Shown here one piece after another: positions 7,370 to 16,935 of a stretch of 64,000 bases of DNA; within the stretch, counting starts at the first letter, position 1, and the number at the start of each line of letters is the position of its first letter. Source of the DNA: JADKHR01 sp041917295 (lineage in GTDB: Bacteria > Elusimicrobiota > Elusimicrobia > FEN-1173); assembly GCA_041917295.1 (NCBI GenBank), contig JAYRXX010000059.1, forward strand, positions 1 through 64,000, read 5' to 3'. The notes beneath the pieces were generated by a model that was not told the origin of the DNA, made no database searches, and saw only the letters and a list, made by a program, of their open reading frames with translations. The position numbers and the translations under genes are program-made.

Positions 7370-9334
7370 ATGATTTTTTTAAACCCCTTATTTTTATGGG
7401 GTCTTCCCTTGGTGGGACTTCCTCTTGTCCTTCATCTGTGGGGTCGCCGTCGGTTGCCCGCCGCCCCTTTTTCGAACGTTGATGTGTTGCGAGAAACTCT
7501 CCGAGAACGGTTGCTCCCGGTTCAATTGCGGCGGTGGGTGTTGCTTATTGTCCGGACCCTTTTAGCGGCCATGATCGTTTTCGCCTTGGCCCGTCCTGTT
7601 TTCCATGGAGCGATGGGGGCCACCGGCCGGCGAGGGGTTGTTCTCCTGGACGCGTCTTATTCCATGAGAACCGCGCAGTTCGGTCGGTCGGCGTTTGATC
7701 GAGCGCGGGACCTGGCGCGGATTTTGTTGGAATCCCGCCGAGACGCAGACGCCTGGGGGTTGGTTGTTTTTTCCGACCGAGTGGAGCGGTCTTTCCCTGT
7801 GACCAAAGACGTTCGGCCCCTTTTGAGTATTCTTCAATCCCTGGAACCTTCGTATCGTCCCACACGCTATTCTGTCGGATTGGACCAGGCCCGTTCAATG
7901 TTGGGGAACGGAGGGACCGTGGTCCTTCTGTCGGACATGGCCGCCCACGGAGGACCGATTCAGGTTAACGATAAGGCTGTTTGTGTCGCGGCCGTGTCTG
8001 TGGCGGATCCTCTTCCCAACGGGGCCGTGACCGGTGTGGACGAGGTTTCGCCGGGATTTCCGGTGCGGGTTAGGACTCGGCGGTGGGGTGCCCTGCCCAA
8101 TCAAACATGGTCTTTGTCCCAGAAGGGTCGGATATCGGCCCGGGGTGTTGTGGCGTGGGACGGCGAATCGGGTGTGACGACCGTTCCCTCTGTCAAAGGA
8201 CATAGCGAATTCGTGTTGGCCAACGACTCGCTTCCAACGGACGACCGGTTTTACTATGCCCCGCCTGAATCGCAATCCGGAACGGTGTTGGTGATCAACG
8301 GCGCGCCAAGCCTTTCCCCAGTTGGGGATGAAACGTACTATGTGCGGCCGGTGTTAAATCGGTTGCCGACGGACACTGTCACTGTGGGAAACTCGTCTCC
8401 CGACAGCCTCCTCTCCATGCTTCAGGGGAGAGAAAATCAATCACCCTATTCCATCATTCTTTTGTTCAACCCGCCGCCTCTTGCAAATGAGCTTGTGAAC
8501 GGATTGACGGCCTTTGTTAATAACGGGGGCGGGGTGTGGATCACAGCCGGAGACCGCGGCGGGTGGAAGACCCTGGGGGATCTATTGCCGCTCGAGTCGT
8601 GCGATGTCGTGGACACGACCGAGACCATGCGGTTTGTGGAAGAGTCTTCTATCCCAGTGCTCAAGGGGTTCTCTTGGAACACAACCTCCTTGGATCGGGT
8701 GGTGACGGGTCCTCTGCGGCCGGGCTCTTCGGCGGTTTTGGAATTGGGCCGGACCCGTCGTCCTGTGCTCAGCCTTCGGTCGGTGGGATCCGGGCGAGTG
8801 GGATTTTGGGGGTCCAGCATTGACCGGGATTGGACGTCGTTTCCCGCCCGGGCCGCTTATCCCATATTGGTTAACGAAATGATTCGCTGGTTGTCGGAAA
8901 AAGACAACGCGAAAACATCCTCCACTTACTTTGTGGGCGAATCCATTGAACGGGCGGGATTGCCGGATCAACCGGTGTCTCTGATTCGGCCCGATGGAAA
9001 AAAAAGATCGTTTGTCTGGTTCGGCGGACACTGGCGTTGCAACGAGACCTCGCTTCCCGGTTTTTACGAAATTCAAGGAAAGGCCGATCGTTTCGTGGCG
9101 GTGAACGTGCGGGCCGAGCAGGAAGGCAATCCCGCGCGCATGACGACCTCGGAATTTGCGAAGGGGTTGGGCTCTTCTCCCGGACAGCTGTTGTCCCCGG
9201 ACCAAGCCCACATTTCAAACCTCTTAACCGTCTTGAGGGGATGGGATTTGACGCCTTTGGTGGGAAAAATTATCTTGGTCTTGGCCGGATTGGAAACAGT
9301 GTTGTTGATCCTGTTTCGAAAAAGGCGCTCATGA
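7370..9334 (+). CDS. BatA-like membrane protein with VWA domain
   Basis: 654 residues. The N-terminus has the BatA pair of helices (FLNPLFLWGLPLVGLPLVLHLW and a second near residue 60), a VWA domain with MIDAS LLDASYSM, a long beta-rich periplasmic part with a GATase-1-like segment (FVNNGGGVWITAGD) and a C-terminal helix followed by RKRRS. It starts 4 bases after the DUF58 stop and overlaps the next gene by 4. Likely the membrane anchor of the MoxR-associated complex. Confidence 0.85.
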   Translation: MIFLNPLFLWGLPLVGLPLVLHLWGRRRLPAAPFSNVDVLRETLRERLLPVQLRRWVLLIVRTLLAAMIVFALARPVFHGAMGATGRRGVVLLDASYSMRTAQFGRSAFDRARDLARILLESRRDADAWGLVVFSDRVERSFPVTKDVRPLLSILQSLEPSYRPTRYSVGLDQARSMLGNGGTVVLLSDMAAHGGPIQVNDKAVCVAAVSVADPLPNGAVTGVDEVSPGFPVRVRTRRWGALPNQTWSLSQKGRISARGVVAWDGESGVTTVPSVKGHSEFVLANDSLPTDDRFYYAPPESQSGTVLVINGAPSLSPVGDETYYVRPVLNRLPTDTVTVGNSSPDSLLSMLQGRENQSPYSIILLFNPPPLANELVNGLTAFVNNGGGVWITAGDRGGWKTLGDLLPLESCDVVDTTETMRFVEESSIPVLKGFSWNTTSLDRVVTGPLRPGSSAVLELGRTRRPVLSLRSVGSGRVGFWGSSIDRDWTSFPARAAYPILVNEMIRWLSEKDNAKTSSTYFVGESIERAGLPDQPVSLIRPDGKKRSFVWFGGHWRCNETSLPGFYEIQGKADRFVAVNVRAEQEGNPARMTTSEFAKGLGSSPGQLLSPDQAHISNLLTVLRGWDLTPLVGKIILVLAGLETVLLILFRKRRS

Positions 9335-10077
9335 AAACGATCGCGGTTTTTCTCTGTGCGCTGGCGGGCTGGGGAGGCCTTGTGTTGCGGGCGGCGGAAT
9401 CGGACCGGTTTGTCTTTGCCCAACTTGAACGGACCGGTCGATGGGATCCTTACCCGGAATTCTGGGAACGAAACGCGATCGTGTTGCGGAACTTAACCCG
9501 GTTGGATCCGGAACCGGAACGGCGCGTGGTCGGACTAAACGGTCCGACTCTCTTTGAATCTCCTTTTGTGGTGGTCGGGGGCCGAGGGGCAATCGAATTT
9601 TCCGAAGACGAAGCGGAGATCGTGCGCCGGTATCTGTCGGCGGGTGGATTCATGTTTTTTGACGACGCGGAAGCGTCGTTGGAGTCGGCGTTTTCCCGAT
9701 CGGTGCGTCGTTTGCCCGAACGGCTTTTTCCCGCGAGCCGCTGGCGGCCAATCCCGGCCGACCACGCGCTTCATCGGGCCTTTTTCCTGACCCAGGGTTC
9801 CGCCGGCCGAAAACGGGTCGATCCGGACCTGCAGGGCCTTTGGCTGGCGGACCGGCTGGTTGCGGTGTGGTGTGCTAACGATCTCATGGGCGCGCTCGCA
9901 CGAGATCGGAAAGGCGATCCGTTGTTGCCCTGTTTTCCCGGCGGGGAAACCCAACGTGAATGGAGCCTTCGCCAATGGGTCAACATCGTTGTTTTCAGCG
10001 TCACGGGGACCTACAAAACCGACGCGGTCCATCAACCTTTTATTGAACGGAAAGTTCAACGCAATCAACCCCAATGA
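9331..10077 (+). CDS. DUF4159 secreted protein
   Basis: 248 residues with a signal peptide (about residues 1-21). The body matches the DUF4159 pattern: FVFAQLERTGRWDPYPEFWE, a central RRYLSAGGFMFFDDAE and a C-terminal REWSLRQWVNIVVFSVTG. DUF4159 proteins regularly occur in MoxR-BatA operons and resemble an inactive glutamine-amidotransferase fold. The ATG overlaps the upstream stop (ATGA), and the stop overlaps the next start. Confidence 0.85.
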   Translation: MKTIAVFLCALAGWGGLVLRAAESDRFVFAQLERTGRWDPYPEFWERNAIVLRNLTRLDPEPERRVVGLNGPTLFESPFVVVGGRGAIEFSEDEAEIVRRYLSAGGFMFFDDAEASLESAFSRSVRRLPERLFPASRWRPIPADHALHRAFFLTQGSAGRKRVDPDLQGLWLADRLVAVWCANDLMGALARDRKGDPLLPCFPGGETQREWSLRQWVNIVVFSVTGTYKTDAVHQPFIERKVQRNQPQ

Positions 10078-12026
10078 CGAGAAACCCGTGGATCGTGCGA
10101 GGTGTCTCGGTGGGGCTGATCGCCCTGGGGGTATTGTTAATGGCGGCGCCTTTCCCGGGGCGGGGCCGACCTGTGTCATGGGCGGTGGTGTGGGACGCGT
10201 CCGCAAGCATGGGCGAACCCGACGGGACCGTTTCGCGATGGGACCGGGCCCGTTCGGCCTGGAAAAAAGTTTTTCCTAGTATCCCATCGTTCCCCCACTT
10301 TTTGTTGGGGCTTGATTGGGAAAAAACCGATAACACTGTTTTAGAAGCGTTTCGTCCGACCAAACCGGGTTGTTCGGGAATGCTTCTAAACCAGGAGCTC
10401 GGGGCAAACCCACCCGACGCGGTCCTCTTGTTTTCCGACGGAAAATGGAGCGACGGCGGCGATTCGCCTGGGATTCCCCTGTTTGCGGTCGGCGTGGGCG
10501 GCGATGATGCGGGGACGGATGTGGCGGTGGATTCGGTTCAAAGTCCTCCCGTGGCCTTTTCGGGTTCCCCATCGACCGTGTCGGCGACCGTGATCGCCCA
10601 CGGCCCGATCCGATCCGTTTCCGTTTCGTTGCATATCGCTGGACGCCGGGTTGATGATCAGGTTGTGGATGTGACCGGCGGAACAGGCGCTGTGTCGTTG
10701 CAATGGATCCCTTCCCGAGAGGGAGGAGTGACGGGGGAAATTCGTGTCGACCCCGTTGTCGGTGAATCGCGTCTGCGCAACAACTCCCGTCGATTTGTTG
10801 TCGACGTACAACGCGATCGAGTGCGAACCCTTTATATCTCCGGGCGGCCGGGGGCTCACTACAATTTCTTGCGGGCCCAACTGAAAAACGATCCAGCGGT
10901 GGAATTGGTGTCGTTTGTGGTTCTTCGTGACCCGGAGGACGCCCTGGGATACGGTGATCCGGAATTGTCTCTTATCCCTTTTCCCACAGCCCAAGCGTTA
11001 GCCGACCAGCTTCCGACATTTTCAACGGTTGTCCTGGAAGATTGGACCGCCTTGAGATTTGCGCTGGGCCCGATTTTTATGAGTTCGTTGGAAGAGTGGG
11101 TTCGCCGCGGTGGGGGCGTTTTGTTTATTGAAGACCCGCCGTCTTTTCTGCCCTTGTCGCCCTGGGCGGGCGAAAACACCCTTCCCGGCCCGGCGCGGTT
11201 TGTGTTGACGCCCACCGACAGGAGTCACCCCCTTTTGTCACTGGGGGACGCCGACCAGAGGAAGTGGGATCGGCTGGGGGTGTTGGAGGGGTCCGGGTTG
11301 TTTCCGGAAAAAACCAAACCCGGCGCCCAGGTGTTGGCGATCGAGCCGGGCGGCCTTCCTGTTATGGCCGAACTTTCTTTGGGACGGGGACGGATTCTGG
11401 GTTTGGCCAATCGGTCCAGTTGGCGTTGGGCGATGGAAGGCGGCCGTCGGGGCGAGGGCCCGGCAGACTATCAGCGGTTTTGGGAAAATGTAATCCGATG
11501 GCTGGCGGGATCTCCGGGCGCCGGAACCGTTCGGGTGGATCGACCCGCGGGCCTCCTGTCGGCGGGAGAAACGGTTCCCTTAACCATTCATGCTCCCGCT
11601 AGGGAAAAGACGGTTCCCCGCCTCACCGTGCGTGCATTGGACGGGGTCCGACTTGCGGTCCCGGTGCGCGCGGGCGATCAGCCCGGTCGTTATGCGGGGG
11701 CATTCACGCCGGCTGTTCCCGGCCCCTACGAAGTCAGTTTGTGGATGGGAAAATCCGAAGCCGATCATTTTTGGATGGACGTTTCCTCCGGTTGGGACGA
11801 GCAACTGGATCTTCGTCCGGACCTGACCCGTTTGGCTGAACGGGCTCGACTCTCTGGAGGAGATTTTGTGTCTGCGTCGGATTTCAATAAGCGGGTTTGG
11901 TCGCGATGGAACCGGCAAATGCGAAAAAAAAACCAGACTTCATCATTATCAACCCTCTTTCTTTTGCCTGGACTGCTCGTTTTGGTATGGGAATGGGTTT
12001 GGCGACGGCGGCGGGGGTTCATTTGA
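10074..12026 (+). CDS. Membrane protein with degenerate VWA and GATase-1-like domains
   Basis: 650 residues: one N-terminal helix (about 8-27), a VWA-like segment with DASASM, beta-sandwich linkers, a GATase-1-like region around SSLEEWVRRGGGVLFIEDPP, and a C-terminal helix near residue 630 followed by RRRRG. Architecture parallels the BatA-like gene two positions upstream, suggesting an ancient duplication inside the operon. Exact function unknown; a second structural partner of the MoxR system is the best reading. Confidence 0.75.
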   Translation: MTRNPWIVRGVSVGLIALGVLLMAAPFPGRGRPVSWAVVWDASASMGEPDGTVSRWDRARSAWKKVFPSIPSFPHFLLGLDWEKTDNTVLEAFRPTKPGCSGMLLNQELGANPPDAVLLFSDGKWSDGGDSPGIPLFAVGVGGDDAGTDVAVDSVQSPPVAFSGSPSTVSATVIAHGPIRSVSVSLHIAGRRVDDQVVDVTGGTGAVSLQWIPSREGGVTGEIRVDPVVGESRLRNNSRRFVVDVQRDRVRTLYISGRPGAHYNFLRAQLKNDPAVELVSFVVLRDPEDALGYGDPELSLIPFPTAQALADQLPTFSTVVLEDWTALRFALGPIFMSSLEEWVRRGGGVLFIEDPPSFLPLSPWAGENTLPGPARFVLTPTDRSHPLLSLGDADQRKWDRLGVLEGSGLFPEKTKPGAQVLAIEPGGLPVMAELSLGRGRILGLANRSSWRWAMEGGRRGEGPADYQRFWENVIRWLAGSPGAGTVRVDRPAGLLSAGETVPLTIHAPAREKTVPRLTVRALDGVRLAVPVRAGDQPGRYAGAFTPAVPGPYEVSLWMGKSEADHFWMDVSSGWDEQLDLRPDLTRLAERARLSGGDFVSASDFNKRVWSRWNRQMRKKNQTSSLSTLFLLPGLLVLVWEWVWRRRRGFI

Positions 12027-14842
12027 GAATTCTATTTCGTGTCCGATCTGTGGCGACGGTTTTGACGTTGGCCCCGGTGGTGGCGCGATGGGCAGGAATA
12101 GGCGTGTTGGGGATAGCGGCGGTGCACCTCGTCGTCGGATGGACCGGCGTGGGCGGAGAACGGGTTATGATGGCCTGCCTGGCACTCTTATTTTTGGTGG
12201 GTCTGGGACTGAATTTGCGCGGGGCTTTGCGGTCGGCAGGGTGGGAAACCCTGGCCAAAAAATGGGGCGTGACCCCCACGGATGTGTTTCTCACAGCACG
12301 CCAGTTGGCTGAAGATAAAATCCAAACGATTTTCCATGAGCGGGCGTTTCAGCAAATCCAATCCGCTTTTCCACGTTTTTGGATTCGACGGATGTGGGAA
12401 CCCCGCTGGGGGTGGGACATCGCTTTGTTCGTCGGGTCCATGGGGCTGATGTGGGCTATTTTCGCGGCGGGGGGGCTTTCGCCCCGGCAAAGTTTGGATG
12501 TCGATCCAGGCAACGGGCGATTTGCCCGGGGGTCTGATGTGTTGATTCAGATCCGTCCATCCGCGGGGGAACTCCGCGCTCCCCAATTGGAGGTGAAAGG
12601 GGTGGGGGGAGCCTGGGAAAACAGGGCGCTGTCGTTGATGCCAGACGGAAGATACGGCGCTGTCTTGTTGTCGTTGCGTGACCCATTGCATTACCGTGTT
12701 CGCGAGCGCCTTTTTCGAACGATGAATTTTAAACTAACTCCGTTCGATCCACCCCAATTGGCCGGACTGATTGTCCAAGTAACACCTCCCGCCTACATGG
12801 ACAAAAAGTCCGAGACGATCCGAGATCTTCTGTCTTTTAAAGTGTGGGCAGGAAGTGTGATTCAATGGCGGATCACGTTGAATCCGGTCGACAGCCTCTT
12901 TCGTATGTCGGAGGGCCCCCCATTAAAAAAGGTCGGAGAGGAATGGGTGGGGGAAGAAAAGGCGGACCGTTCTTCTCGTCGGTCATTGTGGGCTGTTCGG
13001 CAAGGGGAAGCCGAAACCGCCGTGGCCGAAATTGTCGTGGATGTCGAATCGGATCAGCCCCCCGTGATCACGTTGGTGGGACCGGGTGAAGACGTGACGG
13101 CCGATATTCAAGACACCGTCCCGATCACGGCCGAGCTCAGCGACGACATCGGTCTAAAAGGGTGCGACCTGGTTTGGCGGATCAACGAAGGGCCTTGGCG
13201 GCGAATACGCTGGGAAGACTACAAGCGGGGAATTTTGGACTCGTGGCTTGAGCGCTCCTGGGATTTGTCGCCGCTCTTGCTGAACCACGGAGACCGAGCG
13301 GAATTTTTTCTCGAGGCCCAGGACCGAGGCGTTCCTCCGGGCCGCGGGCGGACACAAACGCGTTCCGTGACGGCAAAGGATTTTCGGTTGCAACATCAAA
13401 AATGGGTGGACGAAATTGTCGATTTTCATCGTGATCTTCGGAACCGGATTGTCGAACAACGCGCCGTCTTAGCGGACCTGCGCGATCCGCTGACCCCAGA
13501 CGGCGTGGCGGTGTCCACCCCTCCGTGGTCCGCGTTGCTAACCAAGCAACGGCAAATGGCCCGGCGGCTTGCGGGGAACAGGCGGCATTTAGATGAGTTG
13601 TTGGATCGTATGGACGAGTCTGAACGCGTTGATCCGGATACGCTCTTGGACCACCGCCGGTTGGCCGAGGGACTCAACGACGTTGCTCAATCCGATGTTC
13701 CAAAAGCCGACCAAGCGTTAAACGCCGCGGACAAATCCGGCGCGGAAACCGCCATGGATCAATTGGCATCCCGGTTGGACGCGCTTCAAAAAAGGGCGGA
13801 AGCCTCGTTGCGCGAACAACAAAAGCGCGATCTTGTGCGTGATCAAGCGGACCTGACGAACAGAGCCGACTATCTGCTCCATTCTTTGTCCAACTTGGAT
13901 GCGTTAACTCCGGAACAACGGGACCAGTTTCAGAAAACGGTCGAATCGTTGGAAGAGGCGGTGAAACGGATTCAAGAAAAATTGGAAAGCTTGAAACCCG
14001 CCAGCGAGGAATGGGATGAAAACCGTCGCATAGAAACCGTCCGGTTTGACCGGGTCACCCAGGCGTTGGATCGTTTAAGTTCGGCGTTAAGCCGTTCCAG
14101 CGGGTCGGATGCTTTGGCGGCGGCCAAGGAAGCGTTGGAAGCGTTAAAAGAAATCGAGCGCCAGTTGGCCCAAGCGGGGGCGGGGGGAATGGATTCGGAT
14201 AGCGGTAGCAACGATAAAGAAAGCGAGGTAATCCGGCGGGCCCTGGATTCCGTGAAGAGCTTGGCGGATCGACAGGAACAACTTCAAAGCCGGACGATGG
14301 ACGTGGTCGAATCGCTCCGCCGGGCCCAACCGGGAACGGTGCTCTCGCAAGCGGATCGGCTTAATTTAACCGAAGGTACGACCAACCAACGATTGCTGAC
14401 CCTCGACGCCCGTCGGGAATCGGACGCGCTTCGGCCGTTGGCCTTGGACACCGGAGTCCTTTCGCCGCGCGTTGCCCGGTCGTTGGACGCGGCGGTGGAA
14501 TCGATGGGGCGGGCCGAAGACGATTTGGTTCGGTTTAATCCGCAACCGGCCGCGGATCATCAAATGCGGGCCTTGGAGCATTTGAGGAACGCGGAATCCA
14601 AACTGAACGACGACTTAAATGAGAGGACCTCTTCTTCGCTGAAAAGCGGGAGGGGGGGGAACGGTGGAAGGTCTTTTCGAAACGGGGCACAACGTGTCGG
14701 CGACAAGGTTCCCTTGCCGAAGAAAGAAGATTTTCGGTCCCCTGGAACGTTTCGGCGGGACATCCTGGACGGGATGAAAGAGCCGGTCCCCCCCGATCAA
14801 CAACCGGCTGTTCAAGACTATTACCGCCATTGGACGAAATAA
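12023..14842 (+). CDS. Large DUF4175-like membrane/coiled-coil protein
   Basis: About 939 residues from the TTG at 12023, which overlaps the upstream TGA. Two or three N-terminal transmembrane helices are followed by beta-domains (LIVQVTPPAYMDKKSE is typical of DUF4175-like proteins) and a long Glu/Lys/Leu-rich coiled coil from about residue 450 to 880. Last gene of the MoxR operon. It probably spans the inner membrane with a periplasmic coiled-coil arm. An ATG at 11897 would extend the frame into the previous gene and is unlikely. Confidence 0.78.
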   Translation: MRILFRVRSVATVLTLAPVVARWAGIGVLGIAAVHLVVGWTGVGGERVMMACLALLFLVGLGLNLRGALRSAGWETLAKKWGVTPTDVFLTARQLAEDKIQTIFHERAFQQIQSAFPRFWIRRMWEPRWGWDIALFVGSMGLMWAIFAAGGLSPRQSLDVDPGNGRFARGSDVLIQIRPSAGELRAPQLEVKGVGGAWENRALSLMPDGRYGAVLLSLRDPLHYRVRERLFRTMNFKLTPFDPPQLAGLIVQVTPPAYMDKKSETIRDLLSFKVWAGSVIQWRITLNPVDSLFRMSEGPPLKKVGEEWVGEEKADRSSRRSLWAVRQGEAETAVAEIVVDVESDQPPVITLVGPGEDVTADIQDTVPITAELSDDIGLKGCDLVWRINEGPWRRIRWEDYKRGILDSWLERSWDLSPLLLNHGDRAEFFLEAQDRGVPPGRGRTQTRSVTAKDFRLQHQKWVDEIVDFHRDLRNRIVEQRAVLADLRDPLTPDGVAVSTPPWSALLTKQRQMARRLAGNRRHLDELLDRMDESERVDPDTLLDHRRLAEGLNDVAQSDVPKADQALNAADKSGAETAMDQLASRLDALQKRAEASLREQQKRDLVRDQADLTNRADYLLHSLSNLDALTPEQRDQFQKTVESLEEAVKRIQEKLESLKPASEEWDENRRIETVRFDRVTQALDRLSSALSRSSGSDALAAAKEALEALKEIERQLAQAGAGGMDSDSGSNDKESEVIRRALDSVKSLADRQEQLQSRTMDVVESLRRAQPGTVLSQADRLNLTEGTTNQRLLTLDARRESDALRPLALDTGVLSPRVARSLDAAVESMGRAEDDLVRFNPQPAADHQMRALEHLRNAESKLNDDLNERTSSSLKSGRGGNGGRSFRNGAQRVGDKVPLPKKEDFRSPGTFRRDILDGMKEPVPPDQQPAVQDYYRHWTK

Positions 14843-14898
14843 GGGAAAGCCCACTGTTCAAATGGGGTTGTCGTGGTGCGCGGAGGCTCGATTCAGGA

Positions 14899-14904
14899 TA
14901 TAAT
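14899..14904 (+). promoter_or_regulatory. -10 element TATAAT of the TPR gene
   Basis: A consensus TATAAT ends 8 bases before the ATG at 14913, so the transcript would have a 5' leader of about two bases. No good -35 is seen 17 bases upstream. Confidence 0.5.
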
Positions 14905-14912
14905 CCTGGGCT

Positions 14913-15974
14913 ATGAAAAGACATCTGGTCGCAGGCGGGGTGGGGCTGTTTTGGAGCGCGTGCCTGTGGGGTCTTTCTCCCGCAGACTTGGCCGATCCGG
15001 CCAAGGCGTTGCGCCACTCCAAATCCCCGTTGGCGTTGGCGGAAGATTTTCTGGTTAATCAAGAAACAGCGCCCGTGGCGGCCCATCGCGAGTGGCTTCG
15101 AGGAAAAGGCAAAACCGAGCTGGCCCATAAATTGGTTTGCTTGGAACTTCTGTATCAAGGCGACGCGGCTGGGGCTCTTCAATCGTTGGCATTGGTCCAA
15201 AAAAAAGATCCCTGGACCGTTGAGCGCGAATCGTTCCTGACCCGCCTTGTCGAAGTCGAGAAACCCCTTGTGGAAACCAAGTCCGATCATTTTGTCGTCC
15301 GTACCACGGAAGACCAGTCATTTTTGGCCCCCTACGCCTTGTCTGCCCTGGAAGCCGCTTTCGGGACGTCGGTTCAATCCGTCCAATCCTCGTCGGGTTC
15401 CCCTGTGTTGGTGGACCTGTATTCCTCGGTGGAGGATTACGCGGCGGCGGCGCAGGTATCCCCCTCCGCTGTGCTGTCCGCAGGCCCGTTGGCGTGTTTT
15501 CGGTATGGGCGAATCAGGGCCCTCTCTCCGGGAGCGACGACGTTTGGGTACCGTTGGATCGATGCGCTGGTTCGCGAATGGGCCCGAAGGCACTCGGTTC
15601 GACCGGAGAGGGCGGACGCGTTTTTCGGGGAAGAAACCGAAACGTCCGCGGGGGAAAATCAAGACGTTTCGGCCCCGATGGTCCCGTCAAGCACGGAAGG
15701 CGAAGGGGTGTTAACGTACGATGCCGCGGCCTCTTTTGTGGAAACGGGGAAACGCTATTTTGACGAAGGCCGTTACGAGGAAGCCCAAACCGTTTTGCAG
15801 TCGGCCCTGGAAATCAATCCGTTTAACCCCGCCATACACGAAACCCTGGGGTTGATGGCCGTGGATATCGGCCATTTTGCGTTGGCGCGCCAATCCTTGG
15901 AGTTGGCCCTTCGGCTTGATCCAACCAACGGATCCATTCGCGAGGCGCTTGAAAACATGCCCAAACCCCGATGA
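14913..15974 (+). CDS. Secreted TPR protein, possibly peptidase-MA-like without its active site
   Basis: 353 residues with a signal peptide (about 1-20). The middle part (from VETKSDHFVVRTTEDQS) resembles the start of peptidase-MA-like gluzincin domains, but where HExxH would be expected the chain reads DALVREWARRH, so no zinc protease is likely. Two TPR units close the protein (YFDEGRYEEAQTVLQSALEI and HFALARQSLELALRLDP). A TATAAT lies 8 bases before the ATG. It overlaps the next gene by 4 bases. Confidence 0.75.
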   Translation: MKRHLVAGGVGLFWSACLWGLSPADLADPAKALRHSKSPLALAEDFLVNQETAPVAAHREWLRGKGKTELAHKLVCLELLYQGDAAGALQSLALVQKKDPWTVERESFLTRLVEVEKPLVETKSDHFVVRTTEDQSFLAPYALSALEAAFGTSVQSVQSSSGSPVLVDLYSSVEDYAAAAQVSPSAVLSAGPLACFRYGRIRALSPGATTFGYRWIDALVREWARRHSVRPERADAFFGEETETSAGENQDVSAPMVPSSTEGEGVLTYDAAASFVETGKRYFDEGRYEEAQTVLQSALEINPFNPAIHETLGLMAVDIGHFALARQSLELALRLDPTNGSIREALENMPKPR

Positions 15975-16879
15975 AACAATTGGATCCATCCCATTGGCCG
16001 CGGTTGTGGCGTCTTCGCTTGGAAACGTTGAACCGCGCGGCGGCTCGTCATGATTGTCCCATCGCCATTGTGGGCGGATGCGTGAGAGACTTGGTGTTGG
16101 GTTTTGAACCCAAGGATTGGGACGTGGTGGTGGAGGGAAAACCGTCCCTGTGGGTTTCGGACGTGGCTTCATCGTTGGCGGCGCGCGTGGTGGAACACCC
16201 GCGCTTTCTGACGTTGACATTGCATTTTGAAGATGGCACCCATTTAGACATCGCCACCGCTCGGCAGGAAACCTACGTCAAACCGGGCGCACTGCCGACG
16301 GTTCAGCCGGCGTCGTTGTCGGTTGACGCGCGACGGCGCGATTTCAGCGCGAACGCGCTTTATTTCCTGTTAGGTGAGCGGAAGGTGTTTGATCCCACCG
16401 GCGGGGTTCCAGACATGACCCACAAACGCTTAAGGGTCTTGCACGACCTGAGTTTTATCGACGATCCCACGCGCCTTTTTCGCGCCGCCCGTTACGCCGC
16501 TCGGTACGGCTGGACCGTGGACAAACACACGCGGGACCTTGTTCAAACGGCGATGTCGGCCCAGACCCCTCAAACTGTGAGTTTGGTCCGGCTACGCCAT
16601 GAGCTGTTCCGCCTCTTGGAAGAAGATGACCCCGCCGATGGTTTGCGATTGGCCTGGGAGTGGGGGCTTTGGTCCTATTGGGATCCCCGGTTGGAATTTT
16701 CAGAGGACTTGGCGTCTAAGCTGGCGTCTTTGCCGCGTCGATCGCCCCCGGTGAACCGGTTGGCTGTTCTGTTCGGTGGGAGGGTGGACCTGGCGAAAGA
16801 AATCTTAACGCGGTTTTCCGCTCCGGTGGTCCTTAAAAAAGACGTGCTGGACCAGATGCGAACGGGCGGAGTTTATTGA
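15971..16879 (+). CDS. CCA-adding enzyme / poly(A) polymerase family nucleotidyltransferase
   Basis: 302 residues of the class II tRNA nucleotidyltransferase type: VGGCVRD, catalytic KDWDVVV (Asp-Trp-Asp) and RRRDFSANAL, followed by the RNA-binding head with DPTRLFRAARYAARYGW. It adds CCA to tRNA ends or A-tails to RNA. It is short and lacks the C-terminal HD domain of many homologues. tRNA-Trp in this window already encodes CCA, so repair or polyadenylation are both possible roles. Confidence 0.85.
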   Translation: MKQLDPSHWPRLWRLRLETLNRAAARHDCPIAIVGGCVRDLVLGFEPKDWDVVVEGKPSLWVSDVASSLAARVVEHPRFLTLTLHFEDGTHLDIATARQETYVKPGALPTVQPASLSVDARRRDFSANALYFLLGERKVFDPTGGVPDMTHKRLRVLHDLSFIDDPTRLFRAARYAARYGWTVDKHTRDLVQTAMSAQTPQTVSLVRLRHELFRLLEEDDPADGLRLAWEWGLWSYWDPRLEFSEDLASKLASLPRRSPPVNRLAVLFGGRVDLAKEILTRFSAPVVLKKDVLDQMRTGGVY

Positions 16880-16905
16880 CAGACGGGGGGCGGATAGGTT
16901 AAGAT
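16876..16905 (+). promoter_or_regulatory. Sigma-70-type promoter for trpS
   Basis: TTGACA (16876-16881), an 18-base spacer, then TAAGAT (16900-16905). It overlaps the end of the upstream gene and points at trpS, whose ATG lies about 25 bases after the predicted start site. Confidence 0.6.
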
Positions 16906-16935
16906 TTGCGTCGGACAATCGACGCGAAAATACAA

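Noticed and set aside
9037..9330. Upstream extension of the DUF4159 gene
   Set aside because: The extra 98 codons overlap the BatA-like gene; the ATG at 9331 gives a clean signal peptide and the usual 4-base overlap.
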